Below, piece after piece: positions 47,806 through 59,802 of a stretch of 64,000 nt of DNA; the stretch's first letter is position 1, and each line of letters starts with the position of its first letter. Source of the DNA: Pseudoneurospora amorphoporcata. Its lineage: Eukaryota > Ascomycota > Sordariomycetes > Sordariales > Sordariaceae. The stretch covers positions 124,001 through 188,000 of the forward strand of contig MU859079.1 of the NCBI GenBank assembly GCA_033297205.1. Direction: 5' to 3'. Position numbers and translations under genes: made by a program. Under the pieces are notes generated by a model, which had not been told where the DNA came from, did not search any database, and saw only the letters and a list, made by a program, of their open reading frames with translations.

Positions 47806-48286
47806 GATTTGTTTTTTTTTTTTTTTTATTTTTTTTTATTTACTTGGATTTTTCTTTCCCGTTTTGGGGGGTGGAAAATGGGGTTTGATTTGCGCCATGT
47901 GGGAGTGAATGGAAGAGGCGTTGAGATGAGATGCGATGTCGAGGTTTGCAGTCATTCCGGATTTGTGGCCTTCCTCGGGCAGACGCTGATGCCGTTGCTG
48001 GCCTCGTTACTGACTATAATTTTCTTCCTCTTCGCTCCAAATACGTTTTTCTTCACCAAGTTTAATGAAACTCGCTCTGCATCCCCCCACCAGAAGGGCC
48101 CTCGGGACTCAGGACTTGGTCTCGCTTCCCTTGACCGCTGGCCTCGGTCGAGCGCAGCAGCGACCCGTACTGGTCTGAAGCCCTGACAGAACGTGACTTG
48201 ATTGACGGCGATATTTATCCGAGTAGTGCGATAGAACCTTGTCAAGGTCTCCGTCTCGTACACCATACGCACCCCCTCAATCCCAA

Positions 48287-49803
48287 TCAGGTTGTTGTCA
48301 TGAAAACAATGAGGACAGCCATATATCTGCATTTTCGGACCAGTTAGTGAACCATATCACTCGATTGACACAACGAGTCCAATGCGTAAAGTTGAGAAGA
48401 GAACATGCAAGCACTTACGCAGCACAACTCCCAAAGATCTCATGCTTTTTCGCTCTCGTACATATACTCAACACCACGCCAAACGCAAACGCGCACGCAA
48501 CGATCAAGCCCATTATTTTGGCCAGCGTCTGTCCAGTTACCGCAGCACTGTGCGCGTCATCGTCTGCCTTGTCTCCGCCGCCTCCCTGGGTCCAGGAATA
48601 AAGCGGAATTATGGGTAGGCAAAGCAGGCAGAGCATGAGCAAGATCAGAATGACCATCTTGAGAAAGTGGACACGGGCCATCGAGAAGAGGTTGAGTGGT
48701 GTGTGCTTGTTATCCGAAAAGGTCTTGGTGTGAGCGTTGGCGAAGATGAACTGGAAGGTGAAGTTAGCCTGAAGCTCGATGGCTTCGAGCGATAGGGAGG
48801 GGTAGGTACCCGTAGTGGTGCACAGTTGTACTTGACGAGTAACTGTATGATTCTCCGGTCAAGCCAAGCGTCGTCCCTCCCTGCTTTGAGGGTTATCAAG
48901 TCGGACTGGCACCCAAGGTATCGCTCGTGTCTGACCAGCGGCTCTTTGGCCTTGAAGAAGCCATCAAGACTTTGGAGGTCAAAGTGGGATGGTCGGTCGG
49001 TGTTTGCGAGATTGTTGGAAATGGTGAGAAGTTCACCTGCATTCTTGGTGGTCAGTGAAGTGTTTTCTGTTGGTGTCAAATTTGCCTCACTGTCTCCATG
49101 TCTTTTACATTCGGAAGACGTCGCTGAAGCGCCGGAGATGATGGTGACCAACGGAAACCAAATGTTCATACCATACTTCTTCAGTTTCTCCGCAATCTCT
49201 TCCATCAACCGTCCCCTCCTCCCCAATCGATCATCATCCACCTCCCTCGTCTTGAGCAATGTGGCCCTGTGCTTGGCATCAAACTGGTCCATCCTGTGCA
49301 GTTGCACTTCGAGGGCTCGTAGCTCATCTTGCATGTGCAAGAGCGTCCGGGACTGTAGGTAGCGAAATTCGCGGAAGATGTAGCCGTCTTCGTGAGAAGA
49401 GATGAAGCGGGCAAGCATAGGGTAGCCATCTGGTGCATCCGTTACTGTGATGAGGTGAGTTCTGGGGATCAGCTCATAGAAGGCTCAAATGAGGTGGAAT
49501 AGTACCTTGCATGTTGACATAACTTGATGGCTCTTCCTCGCTGTCGATGTAGTCAAGGTTGGGATACGGCTCGAGCTCGATGCTATTGGGAGTGTTAGCG
49601 AGTTACTCCTGGCCATTGAGTGTGGGGGTCCAACCTGACAGTACCTACCCATCAATCTCTTTCTCTATCTTCCCTTCCGTTCTAGTTTCTCCCCTTTCCA
49701 GATCAATAGACCATGATTTGTCATTTGCTTCCAAAACCTCCGCCATACCCTTGATCACGTCCACCGACCTAACAGACTGTTGGTCCTTCTCTGAAGAAGT
49801 CAT
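48287..49803 (-). pseudogene. DUF6594 membrane protein, with one frame break
   Basis: Exons read 49803-49649, 49582-49506, 49444-48419 and 48326-48287, all with phase-consistent GT..AG introns. The ATG at 49803 is the first in frame. The motif GYPMLARFISSHEDGYIFREF opens the DUF6594 domain, followed by a helical coiled region (LLHMQDELRALEVQL). Near 48822-48826 the frame shifts by two bases, between LLVKYN and TYPSLSLEAIELQ. Removing a TG dinucleotide restores about 431 residues. The C-terminal part has the expected three membrane helices (FLKMVILILLMLCLLC, LAKIMGLIVACAFAFG and the spliced AAYMAVLIVF) and the family motif RAKKHEIFGSCAAY. The function of DUF6594 proteins is unknown. Because the rest is conserved, either a recent mutation or a sequence error explains the shift. 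Confidence 0.8.
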
Positions 49804-51259
49804 CTCGTCCGTCACCTGCGCACTCTCCAAACACTGACCGAAACTGAGGCCGCCGACAGTCGTCTTGATGTTTGGGCACCAACAGACAAAATCCAGAACT
49901 AGCTGGGCGGCTAACTAGAGTGTAGGTGATGTCAACTGACTTATCGACACTTCGGACTCAGTGAGTGACGAAGTCAAGAACCATGCAGAACAAAGAAGTC
50001 GAAACTTTTGATCCTACCCCAATTCGACTCGATGCGTTCCTGCGATGGGGCGGGTTCTTGTTCATATCTTTTTCCTTGCTCTTGTTTGCCAACTGGCAGA
50101 CGGGCTTTGGCAGCAGGATGAGGGGCTGAGTGTAACCATATTGGGGGGACCTGAACGGATGTGGAGGGGTTAACTGCATCGAGTGCTACCAAGCACCCGC
50201 TGCGTCCACTGAGGAGTGTTCAGGGGTATGGAGGCGATCTTCGCAATCCTCGACGCGGGATTCGACGGGTCTCCAAGGACCTTGCAGCTGTTAGGCTGAT
50301 GAGTGTTGGGAGAACGCCTTGCTGTTTTCGTGGGTGGTTCGACAGAGGGGTTGGCGGTTGGTAGTTAGCATTTGGTGGTCTGCAATTGTGATGAACATGT
50401 TTCGATTTGGGATCAGTAAACATGTAGAGAAGCGGGAATGAGAATCTTGTATTTCTCTTGACTGAACTCTTAACGATGGGCATTGAAGTGCGAGTTCGAC
50501 CGGCAAGTGTCGTGGATTTTGATGATGGGGAGAGTTGAATGATGGCTGCTGGCAAAAGCTGTTGGGCAGCTGCATTTGCGCAGGCAGTACTGAGCCACAA
50601 TTGTTGGTTGCAATTGAACATGGCTGGCGATAGACGGATGAAAATGATTGGATGTCATGGTTGAGCCAAGCTTGACTCGTGATGGTCGAGAACATTGGAC
50701 AGATTGCATTGCGAAAGGTGAAGACACTGGCTTGGACATTTTGCAACGAGGAACAAAGTCAATTGACCTGAAGGTCACGAGGCAAGGGAAGAGACAATTT
50801 CCATTAATGATGAGGATCGCTCCTTCTATGTTTTCTGAACTTGTAGTGCCCGTATTCTAAAAATCTAAAATGCCAATCGTGCCTGCCGTACCATGTCCCA
50901 GATGCTTCCTTCCCACTGAAGGGCTCCTCCACAGGGGTATCAATGCCTCGTGTCTAGTTGTGTGTCCTCTAGCCCCAGAAAATGCAGTTATGAATGTCGT
51001 GTCGGTCATCTCCCGTTTCTAATCCCCGTGCCCGTCTTTGATGCAAAAGCCCCGCCGCCGTCAACCGCAAAGAGCATGTGTGTACTGTGTAGGGTATCGT
51101 GGAAAAACCAAGCAGAAAGTCCACCATATGCAATGCCCAAAACAAAAGAAAGAAAGGTCATGAAGGCATCGCCAACAGACCGTGATGTCGTCAATCCAGT
51201 CGTCCCCGGGGTGAAAAAAAAAAAAAAAAAAACGAAGAAAATGGGGGAAAGTGGAAATG
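49804..51259. other. Intergenic region, no supported gene
   Basis: Short frames only. There is an A-run at about 51217-51234 just past the 3' end of the next minus-strand gene. Confidence 0.45.
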
Positions 51260-52109
51260 TCACTCCCACTCCGCCCAGTTGTCGATCTTGGCTTGCATTT
51301 GCATGGCCCCCTTGTAAGCGCCCAGACGCTTCAAACTGGTGTTTGGGCTTGCGGGGGATGCGTCAACCCGATGGGGTGTGCCGTAGAAAACTCAGAGAAG
51401 GAGCTTGTACCGTTTTGGTGTTGCGCTGGGGTAACTGGGGTATAATGGCACCCCACTGGTGTTCATGCACTTCTTGGAGTCCTCGGAACGAGATGGGGAT
51501 TTGGATCGCTCTTTGCGAGGAGACCTGGAAGACGATCTCTCATAACGTGGAGGATCATTGCGAGAATTACGCTGGACGTCCTTATACGACGGGAGTTCGA
51601 CGTCGCCTCTGGGGTCACCTAATACACGTTTGGCATCCGGATTAAAAGCTAGTTGTTCTTTATGATTGCTGGTGGTTAGATGTGTTCTTGCACAAGTGAT
51701 GAATACCGAAATACTCTGGTGGGTGTAGGGGGGGAAAAACTCACGGACGACATCAAGGGCGGTTGTGATTGGAGTTTTGGATTTAGTGCTGGTCTGAGTG
51801 GCTCAGTTACCTAGTGTTCTGCAGAAACATGGGTGGGAGCCAAGTGCAAGTGCAAGTGCTACAAAAAAAGTCTTACATTCGATGACCCATAACCTCCGGT
51901 ATTACCCCTAGGGTACAACTCTTTCGAGCTTTTTTTGTCCGAGGACTTAGACGAACCCTAAAAAGGTGGGCGGGACACGGTCAGCACAATTCGTTGCTGG
52001 GTGCAGTGGTCTCTCTGGCTCTGTGGATGTGCGACAGACAGGGGAAATCTGCGAGCAGGTGGGCAATGCGACGTTGGAGGACACTCCGCCAGGTACGTAC
52101 CTCTACCAT
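51260..52109 (-). CDS. Small Ser/Arg-rich protein, five exons, family unknown
   Basis: Exons 52109-52101, 51957-51877, 51793-51745, 51648-51471 and 51335-51260 add up to 393 bases (130 residues) with every junction in phase. The first exon is only ATG GTA GAG before a GTACGT donor; the true start could be further upstream. The product is Ser/Lys-rich at the N-terminus. It then reads KTPITTALDVVPFNPDAKRV and LGDPRGDVELPSYKDVQR, has an RS-type tract (YERSSSRSPRKERSKSPSR), and ends in a helical tail, LGAYKGAMQMQAKIDNWAEW. RS tracts occur in proteins tied to RNA processing, but no RNA-binding domain is present, so this is only suggestive. The exon reconstruction is by eye. Confidence 0.55.
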
Positions 52110-53574
52110 GGCTTCAGAATAGCTGCAAAAACACCAGAACTCCAGGTAGAATCACGACGAAGGAAGCAAAAAAAACGGCGAGTTTTGGAAGCAATGAGAC
52201 CGTTGAATTCGTTCGAGTTTGAGCATTCTGGCTATCATAGCGACCCTTCTCTCTTATAGTCTTCTCTTTTCCCATACAAAAACCGCTTCTTTGTCCTGCA
52301 AAGAGCACCCTGAACCCTCTCTCCGGGCTATGAAATTGGAGTTTCTTTGTTCTCTTGCATGGTGATGGCGACAAATTGGTCGTCTTTCCTGCTCCTGACC
52401 TGGAGGTGCGAGGCAGCGCTGGCGGATTTCTTTGTTCTCAAAGTCTGCCATATGTACGTTGGTTTGAGAAACCCACTCGGTGCTACCCTGAGCCAGGGGC
52501 TTCTGCTCAGCCGGAGGAAGGGTCATTCACAAGACTGGACCAAGCCAATCACTCTCCTTTCTGGCACGGGGTGTTGGTGTGTTCTGGGTCCTCAAACCGG
52601 CTGAGATGTCCAAATGATGGTCCCGTGGAAGAGGTACGTACATCAAGAGGTCCTACAGTTATTGAGCTCCATTGAAGGGCAGAATACCAGAGTTTCTTGG
52701 AGAAAAGTGTAGACCATGGACTGCTGCCTCTTTGACACTCAACGACCAACAGGCCACGCTTCCTTTTCTGCCTTCACTTGCCTCTTCGCGCTGCTCGTTG
52801 GTCGGTTAGGTTATGGCTCGCGCTCAATGAGGGTGGTTCGCTTTACCTGCCAGATTCTTGCTTTGTCAGCTCTTTTTCGGCGACTGGCATGCACATTGAA
52901 GGACGTCTTTGGTGTTCCATCAGGAATAACCGTAGAAATCGCACTTCCAGCAGCTTCACGGTCTTCAATTTGAACGAGACCCGCTTTTGTTTACTTTGAC
53001 CGCTTACCCCTTTTTGTTGCATCGGGCACCACGAGACGAGATGACTGACACCAGGTGAGACGAAACACACTGGCGGGTTAGGGTACCACTGATCGTAGCT
53101 CCAGCTGCCAGGACCAGGGCCGATCGATGAGTTGACAACGAGTGGACCCCACCCACTGAATGAACGACGTCATCGATGCCAATTAGTGATAATTGTTAGT
53201 GCAGTGTGTCTTGATGTTTTGTCGATATCTCCATTGCATCTCGAGACACTCAGGCACTGCATGTCCTCTCTTTCACATCTTCAACAAACGTCCAATTTGA
53301 GTTTGTCAAGGCGCTAAACAAAGGTTCGGCCCGCACCCACAAAGCCCATTGTACTTCGCATTTCTTGCATTGTCTCATCAGCTGCTGGGTCAAACAAGGC
53401 CGCTCGACTGGATTGTTCAACAAGCAAACAAACAAACAACACCATTCATTGAATCCACATTCCAGCCACAACCGATTTGACGTCTGCAAGGGAGAAAACC
53501 CCCGTATTGCGGCTCTTTCATCGCGACACACCCTAACAACGACAGATCATCAAAAGTCCAAAACCACCAACATC
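52110..53574. other. Intergenic region between divergent genes
   Basis: This holds possible upstream exons of the Ser/Arg-rich gene (protein-like minus-strand frames at 52.1-52.5 kb that I could not join in phase) and the promoter and leader of the phosphoketolase gene. No complete gene is seen. Confidence 0.4.
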
Positions 53575-56088
53575 ATGGGCGGTACACAGATCACGATTCC
53601 CAATCCTCCTCCTCTCCCATCGCACCTCCCCGACAATGTCCTTGACCTGGCAGTTCAGATCGAACGTCAGAAGCTCCCAGACCATGTCCGTGAGTCGCTG
53701 CGCGCATTCCAGCGTGCAGGATGCTACATTGCCGCCTCCATGATCTTCCTCCGCGACAACGTGCTTCTCCAAGATGAACTTCAATTTTCGCACATCAAGC
53801 CCCGACTCCTCGGGCACTGGGGAACATGTCCCGGTCTCATCCTGGTCTGGTCGCATCTCAACGTTTTGATTCGCAACCACAACCTCGATATGATCTACGT
53901 TATCGGCCCCGGTCACGGTGCTCCTGCTGCCCTCGCCTCTCTATGGCTCGAAGGCTCCCTTGAGCGCTTCTATCCCGGCGAATACGACCGCAATGCTACA
54001 GGTTTACGCAACCTCATCACCCGTTTCTCCGTTCCCGGCGGTTTCCCCAGTCACATCAACGCCGAGACCCCTGGTTCGATTCATGAGGGTGGTGAGCTCG
54101 GATATGCCCTTGCTGTCTCGTTCGGCGCCGTCATGGATAACCCAAACTTGATCGTTACTTGTGTGGTGGGCGATGGTGAGGCCGAGACTGGCCCGACAGC
54201 AACGGCCTGGCATGCCATCAAGTACCTCGACCCCAAGGAGTCAGGTGCCGTCATCCCCATTCTGCACGTCAACGGCTTCAAGATCAGCGAACGGACCATT
54301 TTCGGCTGCATGGACGACAAGGAGATTGCCTGCTTGTTCAGTGGCTACGGATATCAAGTGCGCATCGTGGAGGACCTCGAGAACATTGATGACGACTTGC
54401 AGAGCTCGCTGGAATGGGCTGTGGCTGAGATTAAGAAGATCCAGAAGGCTGCGAGGGAGGACAATAAGCCGATTGTGAAGCCGAGGTGGCCCATGATTGT
54501 CCTGAGGACGCCAAAGGGCTGGACTGGTCCCAAGGAGGTGGAAGGCCAGATCATCGAAGGATCCTTCCACTCCCATCAGGTCCCTCTGCCCAAGGCTGGT
54601 AGTGATGAAAAGCAGCTTCAGGCTCTTGATGGATGGCTCTCTAGCTACAAGATCAACGAGCTCCTCGATGATGAGGGCAGGCCTACCGAAGCCCTCACTC
54701 GCGTCCTTCCCGAGGCGGAGAAGAGGCTTGGCCAGCTCAAGACCACATACGACCCATACACTCCTTTGAAGACGATCGACTGGAAGCAGTTCGGCGTTGA
54801 GAAGGGCACTGATGAAAGCTGCATGAAGACGGCCGGCAAGTTCTTGGACAAGCTGTTCCAACAAAACCCCAAGACCCTCAGGCTCTTTTCACCTGACGAA
54901 CTCGAGTCCAACAAGCTCAACGCCATCCTCGACCACACACAGCGTGACTTCCAGTGGGACCAGTACTCAAGGGCAAACGGTGGCCGCGTCATTGAGGTTC
55001 TCTCCGAGCACAACTGCCAGGGCTTCATGCAAGGGTACACTCTCACAGGCCGCACCGCCCTTTTCCCCTCGTACGAGTCCTTCCTGGGTATCGTCCACAC
55101 TATGATGGTACAATACTCCAAGTTCGTCAAGATCGCCCGCGAAGTTCCCTGGCGCGGCGACCTGGCCTCCATCAACTACATCGAGACCTCGACCTGGGCT
55201 CGCCAAGAACACAACGGCTTCTCCCACCAGAACCCCTCCTTCATCGGCGCCGTCCTCAACATCAAAGCCGAAGCCGCCCGCGTCTACCTCCCGCCCGACG
55301 CCAACTGCTTCCTCAGCACCGTGCACCACGTCATGAAAAGCAAGAACAAGACCAACCTCATCATCGGCTCCAAGCAGCCCACCGCCGTCTACCTCTCCCC
55401 CGACGAAGCAGCTGAGCACTGCCGTCGGGGTGCTTCCATCTGGCACTTCGCCTCAACTCCCGACCCCGACTCGGCAGGAGAATCGGTCCAAGACCCAGAC
55501 GTAGTTCTGGTGGGTATTGGCGTCGAAGTCACCTTTGAAGTCATCAAAGCCGCTGAACTCCTACGCTCTATCGCGCCTGCCCTCAAGGTCCGCGTCATCA
55601 ACGTCACGGACTTGATGATCCTCATCGAAGAGTCCAAGCACCCGCATTCTCTGTCCAAGCCCAAGTTCATCGAGATGTTCACTGCCGACAGGCCGGTCTT
55701 GTTCAACTATCACGGCTACCCGACCGAGTTGCAGGGAATTTTATTTGGAAGGGAGAACGCGGAGCGTATGGATGTCGAGGGATACCAAGAAGAGGGAAGC
55801 ACGACCACGCCGTTCGATATGATGTTGAGGAATCGGGTCAGTCGGTTTGATGTGGCGAAGTGGGCGTTGCAGCGGGGTGCGGAGAAGAATGGGGAGGTGA
55901 AGGGGAAGCTGGAGGAGTTGTTGGGTGAGGTTGATACGAGGGTGAAGGAGGTGAGGGAGTTTATTGGGAATGAGGGGAAGGGTAAGTTTCCTGAGCGTCC
56001 TAGGTGAAATTTCGGGGGGAAAAAAACGCTGACAAAGATATGGAAAACAGATCCCGATGATATCTACCAACTGCCCAAGTTCAAGTAA
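53575..56088 (+). CDS. Phosphoketolase (xylulose-5-phosphate/fructose-6-phosphate)
   Basis: Exons 53575-55981 and 56051-56088 give 814 residues, the usual length for the family. The frame is open upstream of 53575 but the first conserved residues follow this ATG (MGGTQITIP). The short last exon restores the conserved ending DPDDIYQLPKFK, which would be lost without the intron. Family signatures visible: GHWGTCPGL, the active-site GPGHGAPA (near residue 110), SIHEGGELGYAL, the thiamine-diphosphate/Mg motif GDGEAETGP (near 198) and TSTWARQEHNGFSHQNP. The enzyme splits xylulose-5-P or fructose-6-P with phosphate into acetyl phosphate and glyceraldehyde-3-P or erythrose-4-P. In fungi it links pentose use to acetyl-CoA. 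Cytosolic location is expected; I see no targeting signal. Confidence 0.97.
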
Positions 56089-56591
56089 AGCTCCAACTCG
56101 CAGGAGTTGTTGAGGGTGCTGGACCTGATATGTCGTGTTTTGGCTTTGGGAACTCGTGGGGTTCCTCTCTTGCCTTTTATGGGGAGAGATTCCACCAGGT
56201 AGAGAAAGGATGGTCTAGTTGGGGAGGGCGACGGTCCCGATTGGAAAGGTTATTATCCTATATCCAGAGTGAAACAGAGGTGGAAAAGACCTTTGAGGTC
56301 AACGGTGCAATTTGTAGTACTGGAAGTGGAAGTATCCTTTTTGTATAAGACGTTAGAGAACATGCTTACTTACTCTCCTTCTATCCTCTTCCAAAATCCA
56401 AAGGAACTGTGACATAGGGCGAGAGTGGACTATTTCGTCTCATCGGGTGAGAAAGATTATGACGGTATGATGCTGACAGCCAACTCAAAAAAAATAAAAG
56501 AAGTCATGATATTATAGTCAAGACGGGAGTCAAAACCTCTAGACTTCATGATGAGTATCTCGTAACTGCTGCCATCATTATTTGTAGGCTC
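56089..56591. other. Convergent intergenic region
   Basis: These are the 3' regions of phosphoketolase and the EthD-like gene. No other feature is seen. Confidence 0.45.
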
Positions 56592-56778
56592 TCAAGCCCC
56601 AAACTTCCCCAAAAGCTTATACTTGACCGTCTTAAACTCGGGCTTGACAGTCGCTTCTGTGTCTGGCTCCACTTCGTGCTATTTTGTTCCCTTGTGTTAG
56701 CTCCAATCTTGTACCATCAAAGACATCGAAAGTCAAGTACATATGTAGCAAAGCCTGAACGTGACAGATCAAGATTTC

Positions 56779-56828
<50 letters not shown>

Positions 56829-57836
56829 CACATACCACAGCCAAATACTGCTTATAACCCGTGCCATCTCCGCCCGGCACAGGGGCAATGAACTTGAGCA
56901 GGGTAGAGCGAACGGGATCAGGGCCTTCCCATCCCTTGCGGGAGTAGTCGAGGACGGCGGAGGGGTGGGCGCCGGGAAGGTCGTAGCCTGGGATGTCGGA
57001 GGAGTCCACGGGGACGAGGATGATGTCTGTTTGCTTTTGGGAGTCTGTCGTGGCTTGTCAGTTGGGGGGCTCATTGCGGCGTTGGCCGGTTTCCATCAGT
57101 TCAGTATTTGACCCATTCATCCATCCATCCATCCATCCATCATGCTGGGAATGAAAGTGCACGCATGACCACAGATGCTCCCATCCAGCTGATTTTCCAA
57201 TCCACCCGTTGATGTTCCCCATTCTCGTTCACTTCCCTCAATCCTTCTCGTCCATACCCTCTCAAAACCCACCAGTTCATGCCATACCCTCAAAAAAAAT
57301 AAAAAAAAAATAAAAATAAAATAAAAAAAATAATAATAATAATAAAAAAAAGCCAAAAAAAAAAATAAAATAAAAAAAAAGAGCACACTTGACTTACCGC
57401 TCTCTTCTTTAGCACTCTCCGCCACAACCTCCCAGAACCCCATCTCCCACTTCGCCATGTCCATCACCTGCCCTTCAGCAGGCAACATCTCATGCTCCAA
57501 CGGAACGTGATAAAACCCGCTATCCGGGTACTTCCTCGCCTTCTCCACGTCATCCACCAGATACACGGCCAAATACTCCCACTTGGCATCCTTCGGGTAG
57601 GTGACGTCATTGGCCGTGGACGAGAGGGCGGGGTTGGAGGGGACGACGCCGGCGCGGGCGTAGCGGATGGCAGACCGGAAGCTGGGGACGCTCAAAATGT
57701 CGGGGATGTGGACTTGGTTGTACCATTTGTTGAAGATGTCGTGGGAGGTGACGAAGGAGGGGTCGGTGGGGAGGGCGAAGACGGTTAGGTAGCCCTTTTT
57801 TGCGGGGGCGGCGGCGGCGGCGGGGTCGGTTGACAT
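56592..57836 (-). CDS. EthD-like dimeric alpha/beta-barrel protein
   Basis: Exons 57836-57398, 57044-56836 and 56678-56592 encode 244 residues, all in phase. The start ATG at 57836 is followed by an Ala-rich segment and the domain start, GYLTVFALPTDPSF. The motif FNKWYNQVHIPDILSVPSFR is typical of EthD/dimeric alpha-beta barrel proteins (W-N-H-P-I-L pattern). A second half (IILVPVDSSDIPG and LLKFIAPVPGGDGTGYKQYLAV) repeats the ferredoxin-like fold. Such proteins include small-molecule-degrading and biosynthetic enzymes, but many have no known reaction. The first intron is unusually long (353 bases), carries an A/T-rich tract and a CATC microsatellite. The second (157 bases) contains GT and GA repeats. 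Confidence 0.82.
56788..56828. repeat. (GT)n/(GA)n microsatellite
   Basis: Alternating GT then GA dinucleotides on the plus strand, inside the second intron of the EthD-like gene. Confidence 0.85.
57045..57397 (-). repeat. Long intron with (CATC)n and A/T-rich microsatellite
   Basis: Within the first intron of the EthD-like gene, CATC units occupy about 57117-57140 and a run of A with scattered T about 57291-57380. Introns in neighbouring genes are 45-90 bases. Confidence 0.75.
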
Positions 57837-58706
57837 GTTGGGTGGGTTATTGGTGGTGATGGTGTTTTGAGTAAGGTATGTGTGTTGGTGAAAAAAGATG
57901 AGTGGGATTAGGATATGTTGCGAAAAGAGATGCCCGATTGATAAAGTTGAACTTGGAGGTCGGAGCAGTGGAGGCGATCTATGCGTTGGCAGGCAGGCGG
58001 GCTCTGGAGTCGGGAACCAATGCCGGCCGGGACAAGGATAAGGGCAGATGGCGGCTTATCACATGAGATTTGTCAGATTAGATGACTGCGAGTCTGCGAC
58101 TGCCATGCTTAACTCAAGCAAGCTAGAGTGGATACGTGTAACGTGGCCATACATGGGGGTGCACAGCTGGCTGGCACTCGCTTATGTGCCCAGATAAGGT
58201 ATGGCGGCCCGCTATACCCTTGGGGTATCCAAATCGAATGAGAAAAAGCGGTATGTAGTCGGCCCATTCCGGCGCCGCGAGTTGGAGAAAACAGATTACC
58301 GACCTCGGCTCGGATCCGGCGCACCCAGACGGAAAGTGGGGCCGCGATTTCGGGATCCGGCAGTTGAGAAGTGGGGTGGTACAAACTATCCGGCCGGCGG
58401 GCGCTGAACATCCGCTTGATGTCACGACAGGAACTCAAAACAGCCTGAGACAGCTCAAGACCTAACAAATGGCATCGAAGCCGATAAATAAAGAGGTGTG
58501 TTTGTTTGATGCAAATGTATTCATGATTCATTAGGTATCATACCGTGCCGCATCCTCCCATTCCTGGCAGCGGTGCGCGATCCGTTGTCAGGAAACCTGT
58601 TCCATGCATGACATTCCCAGTTCCAACCTTCCTCCCATTACCCCGATCGCGCATTCCTTTCCCTGTCTCTTCGTTCCAATATTATCGCATCCGATACAGA
58701 ATCCCC
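57837..58706. other. Intergenic region
   Basis: Promoter region of the EthD-like gene and 3' region of the small mitochondrial protein gene. No further gene is seen. Confidence 0.45.
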
Positions 58707-59048
58707 CTACTGACTAGAACCCAGCGGCGAAGTCTTCTTCTCCTCGCCCTTCTTGAAAAGCATGTAGCCGCCCGCGGCGAGGACGCCGATGGCGGTGATT
58801 GTGCCGGCTCTCCTGTTTTTTTTTATGGTTTGTTAGCACCTATATGTGAATAAGTTGGAAGATTGGAAGGGTACGTACACGTTGTAGCGGTTAGGCTTGG
58901 TAGCGGGCTCTGACCCCTGGACGCCACCGAGCTCGTCGCCGTTGGAAGAGACGGAGCGGATCTGGTTGAAGGCAACGCGGGATGCGGGAACGACACGGCG
59001 CGCGGCGACGGGGCGGAGAGCGGAAGCGGAGAGTCTGATGGCGGACAT
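58707..59048 (-). CDS. Small mitochondrial membrane protein, 91 residues
   Basis: Exons 59048-58879 and 58812-58707 join in phase across a 66-base intron (donor GTACGT). The N-terminus (MSAIRLSASALRPVAARRVV) lacks acidic residues and is Arg/Ser/Ala-rich, a typical mitochondrial import signal ending near an RSVSS site. A Gly-rich hydrophobic helix (AGTITAIGVLAAGGYMLF, about residues 58-75) is followed by a charged tail, KKGEEKKTSPLG. It is probably an inner-membrane protein with one helix. I do not recognise the family, and complex subunits of this size cannot be told apart by eye. Confidence 0.75.
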
Positions 59049-59802
59049 TTTGATTTGGGTTTAGGTGTGGTGTTTATCGGTTGAGTTTGTTAATAATGGT
59101 CGTTTTGATGATGGCTTTCTCATGCAGATTGTTGGTGAATGGTCTGGAACTCCTTTTCCTAGAACAAACCATTCCCATCCTTTACTTATAAACCATTGCT
59201 TTCAGTCGCGATGGGGTCAATTGGGGTCGATGATGTTCATTGATGCCCGCTGCCATGACGACTGTGCAGACGTTGACCCACTTATCCTTGTTATTCCATT
59301 GGTTGGATTGCAAAGGGGCACTCACTGGGGCAAGCACTGCCAAAGCTGGGACAGGAACCATGACATCATGTAACTGAAGTAATGGCCCATCTCGATTATC
59401 CTCGGGTTCACCGGTTGTTGTTTCACGTGCCAGAATACGTATGTCGGGCAGTTCACGTCTACGCTGCCAGCTGCCAGCTTCCGCTGTCCGGTCAAGATCA
59501 AGGTCATTGGTGTTTCTCTTTGAATTCTGGGCTGGAACTTGAATCGCATCATGCAGGCAGCTCTTGTCGAGACAAACGTCATGGATCTGGAAGTTACAGT
59601 GCATTGGTGTATTTACGCTAGAGTTGCAAGACAAACTGAAACGGGAAAAAAATAGATAAAGACCAAAACGAAAAGCAGTATAATACAAAACTTCAAACTC
59701 CGTGCAATGACTGTCACGTGATTGTACATCTAAGTACAACATGGTGGACAAAGACCACCCAGCCAAGGTTTCTGTCCAGGCTCTTTTAAAAGGGGTGCCT
59801 CA
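59049..59802. other. Intergenic region
   Basis: No supported gene. Upstream region of the small mitochondrial protein gene and 3' region of the kinase gene. Confidence 0.45.

Larger units (their letters stand above)
45583..48286. other. Repeat-rich intergenic region with assembly gap
   Basis: Long poly-T tracts lie at 45710-45774, 45928-45958 and 47777-47840, with an N gap at 45858-45867. A GGAC/GGCGGAC-type simple repeat is at about 46375-46420. Open frames through the poly-T stretches encode long Phe runs and are artefacts. The only candidate gene is an RNA element near 47.64-47.78 kb. Confidence 0.5.
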
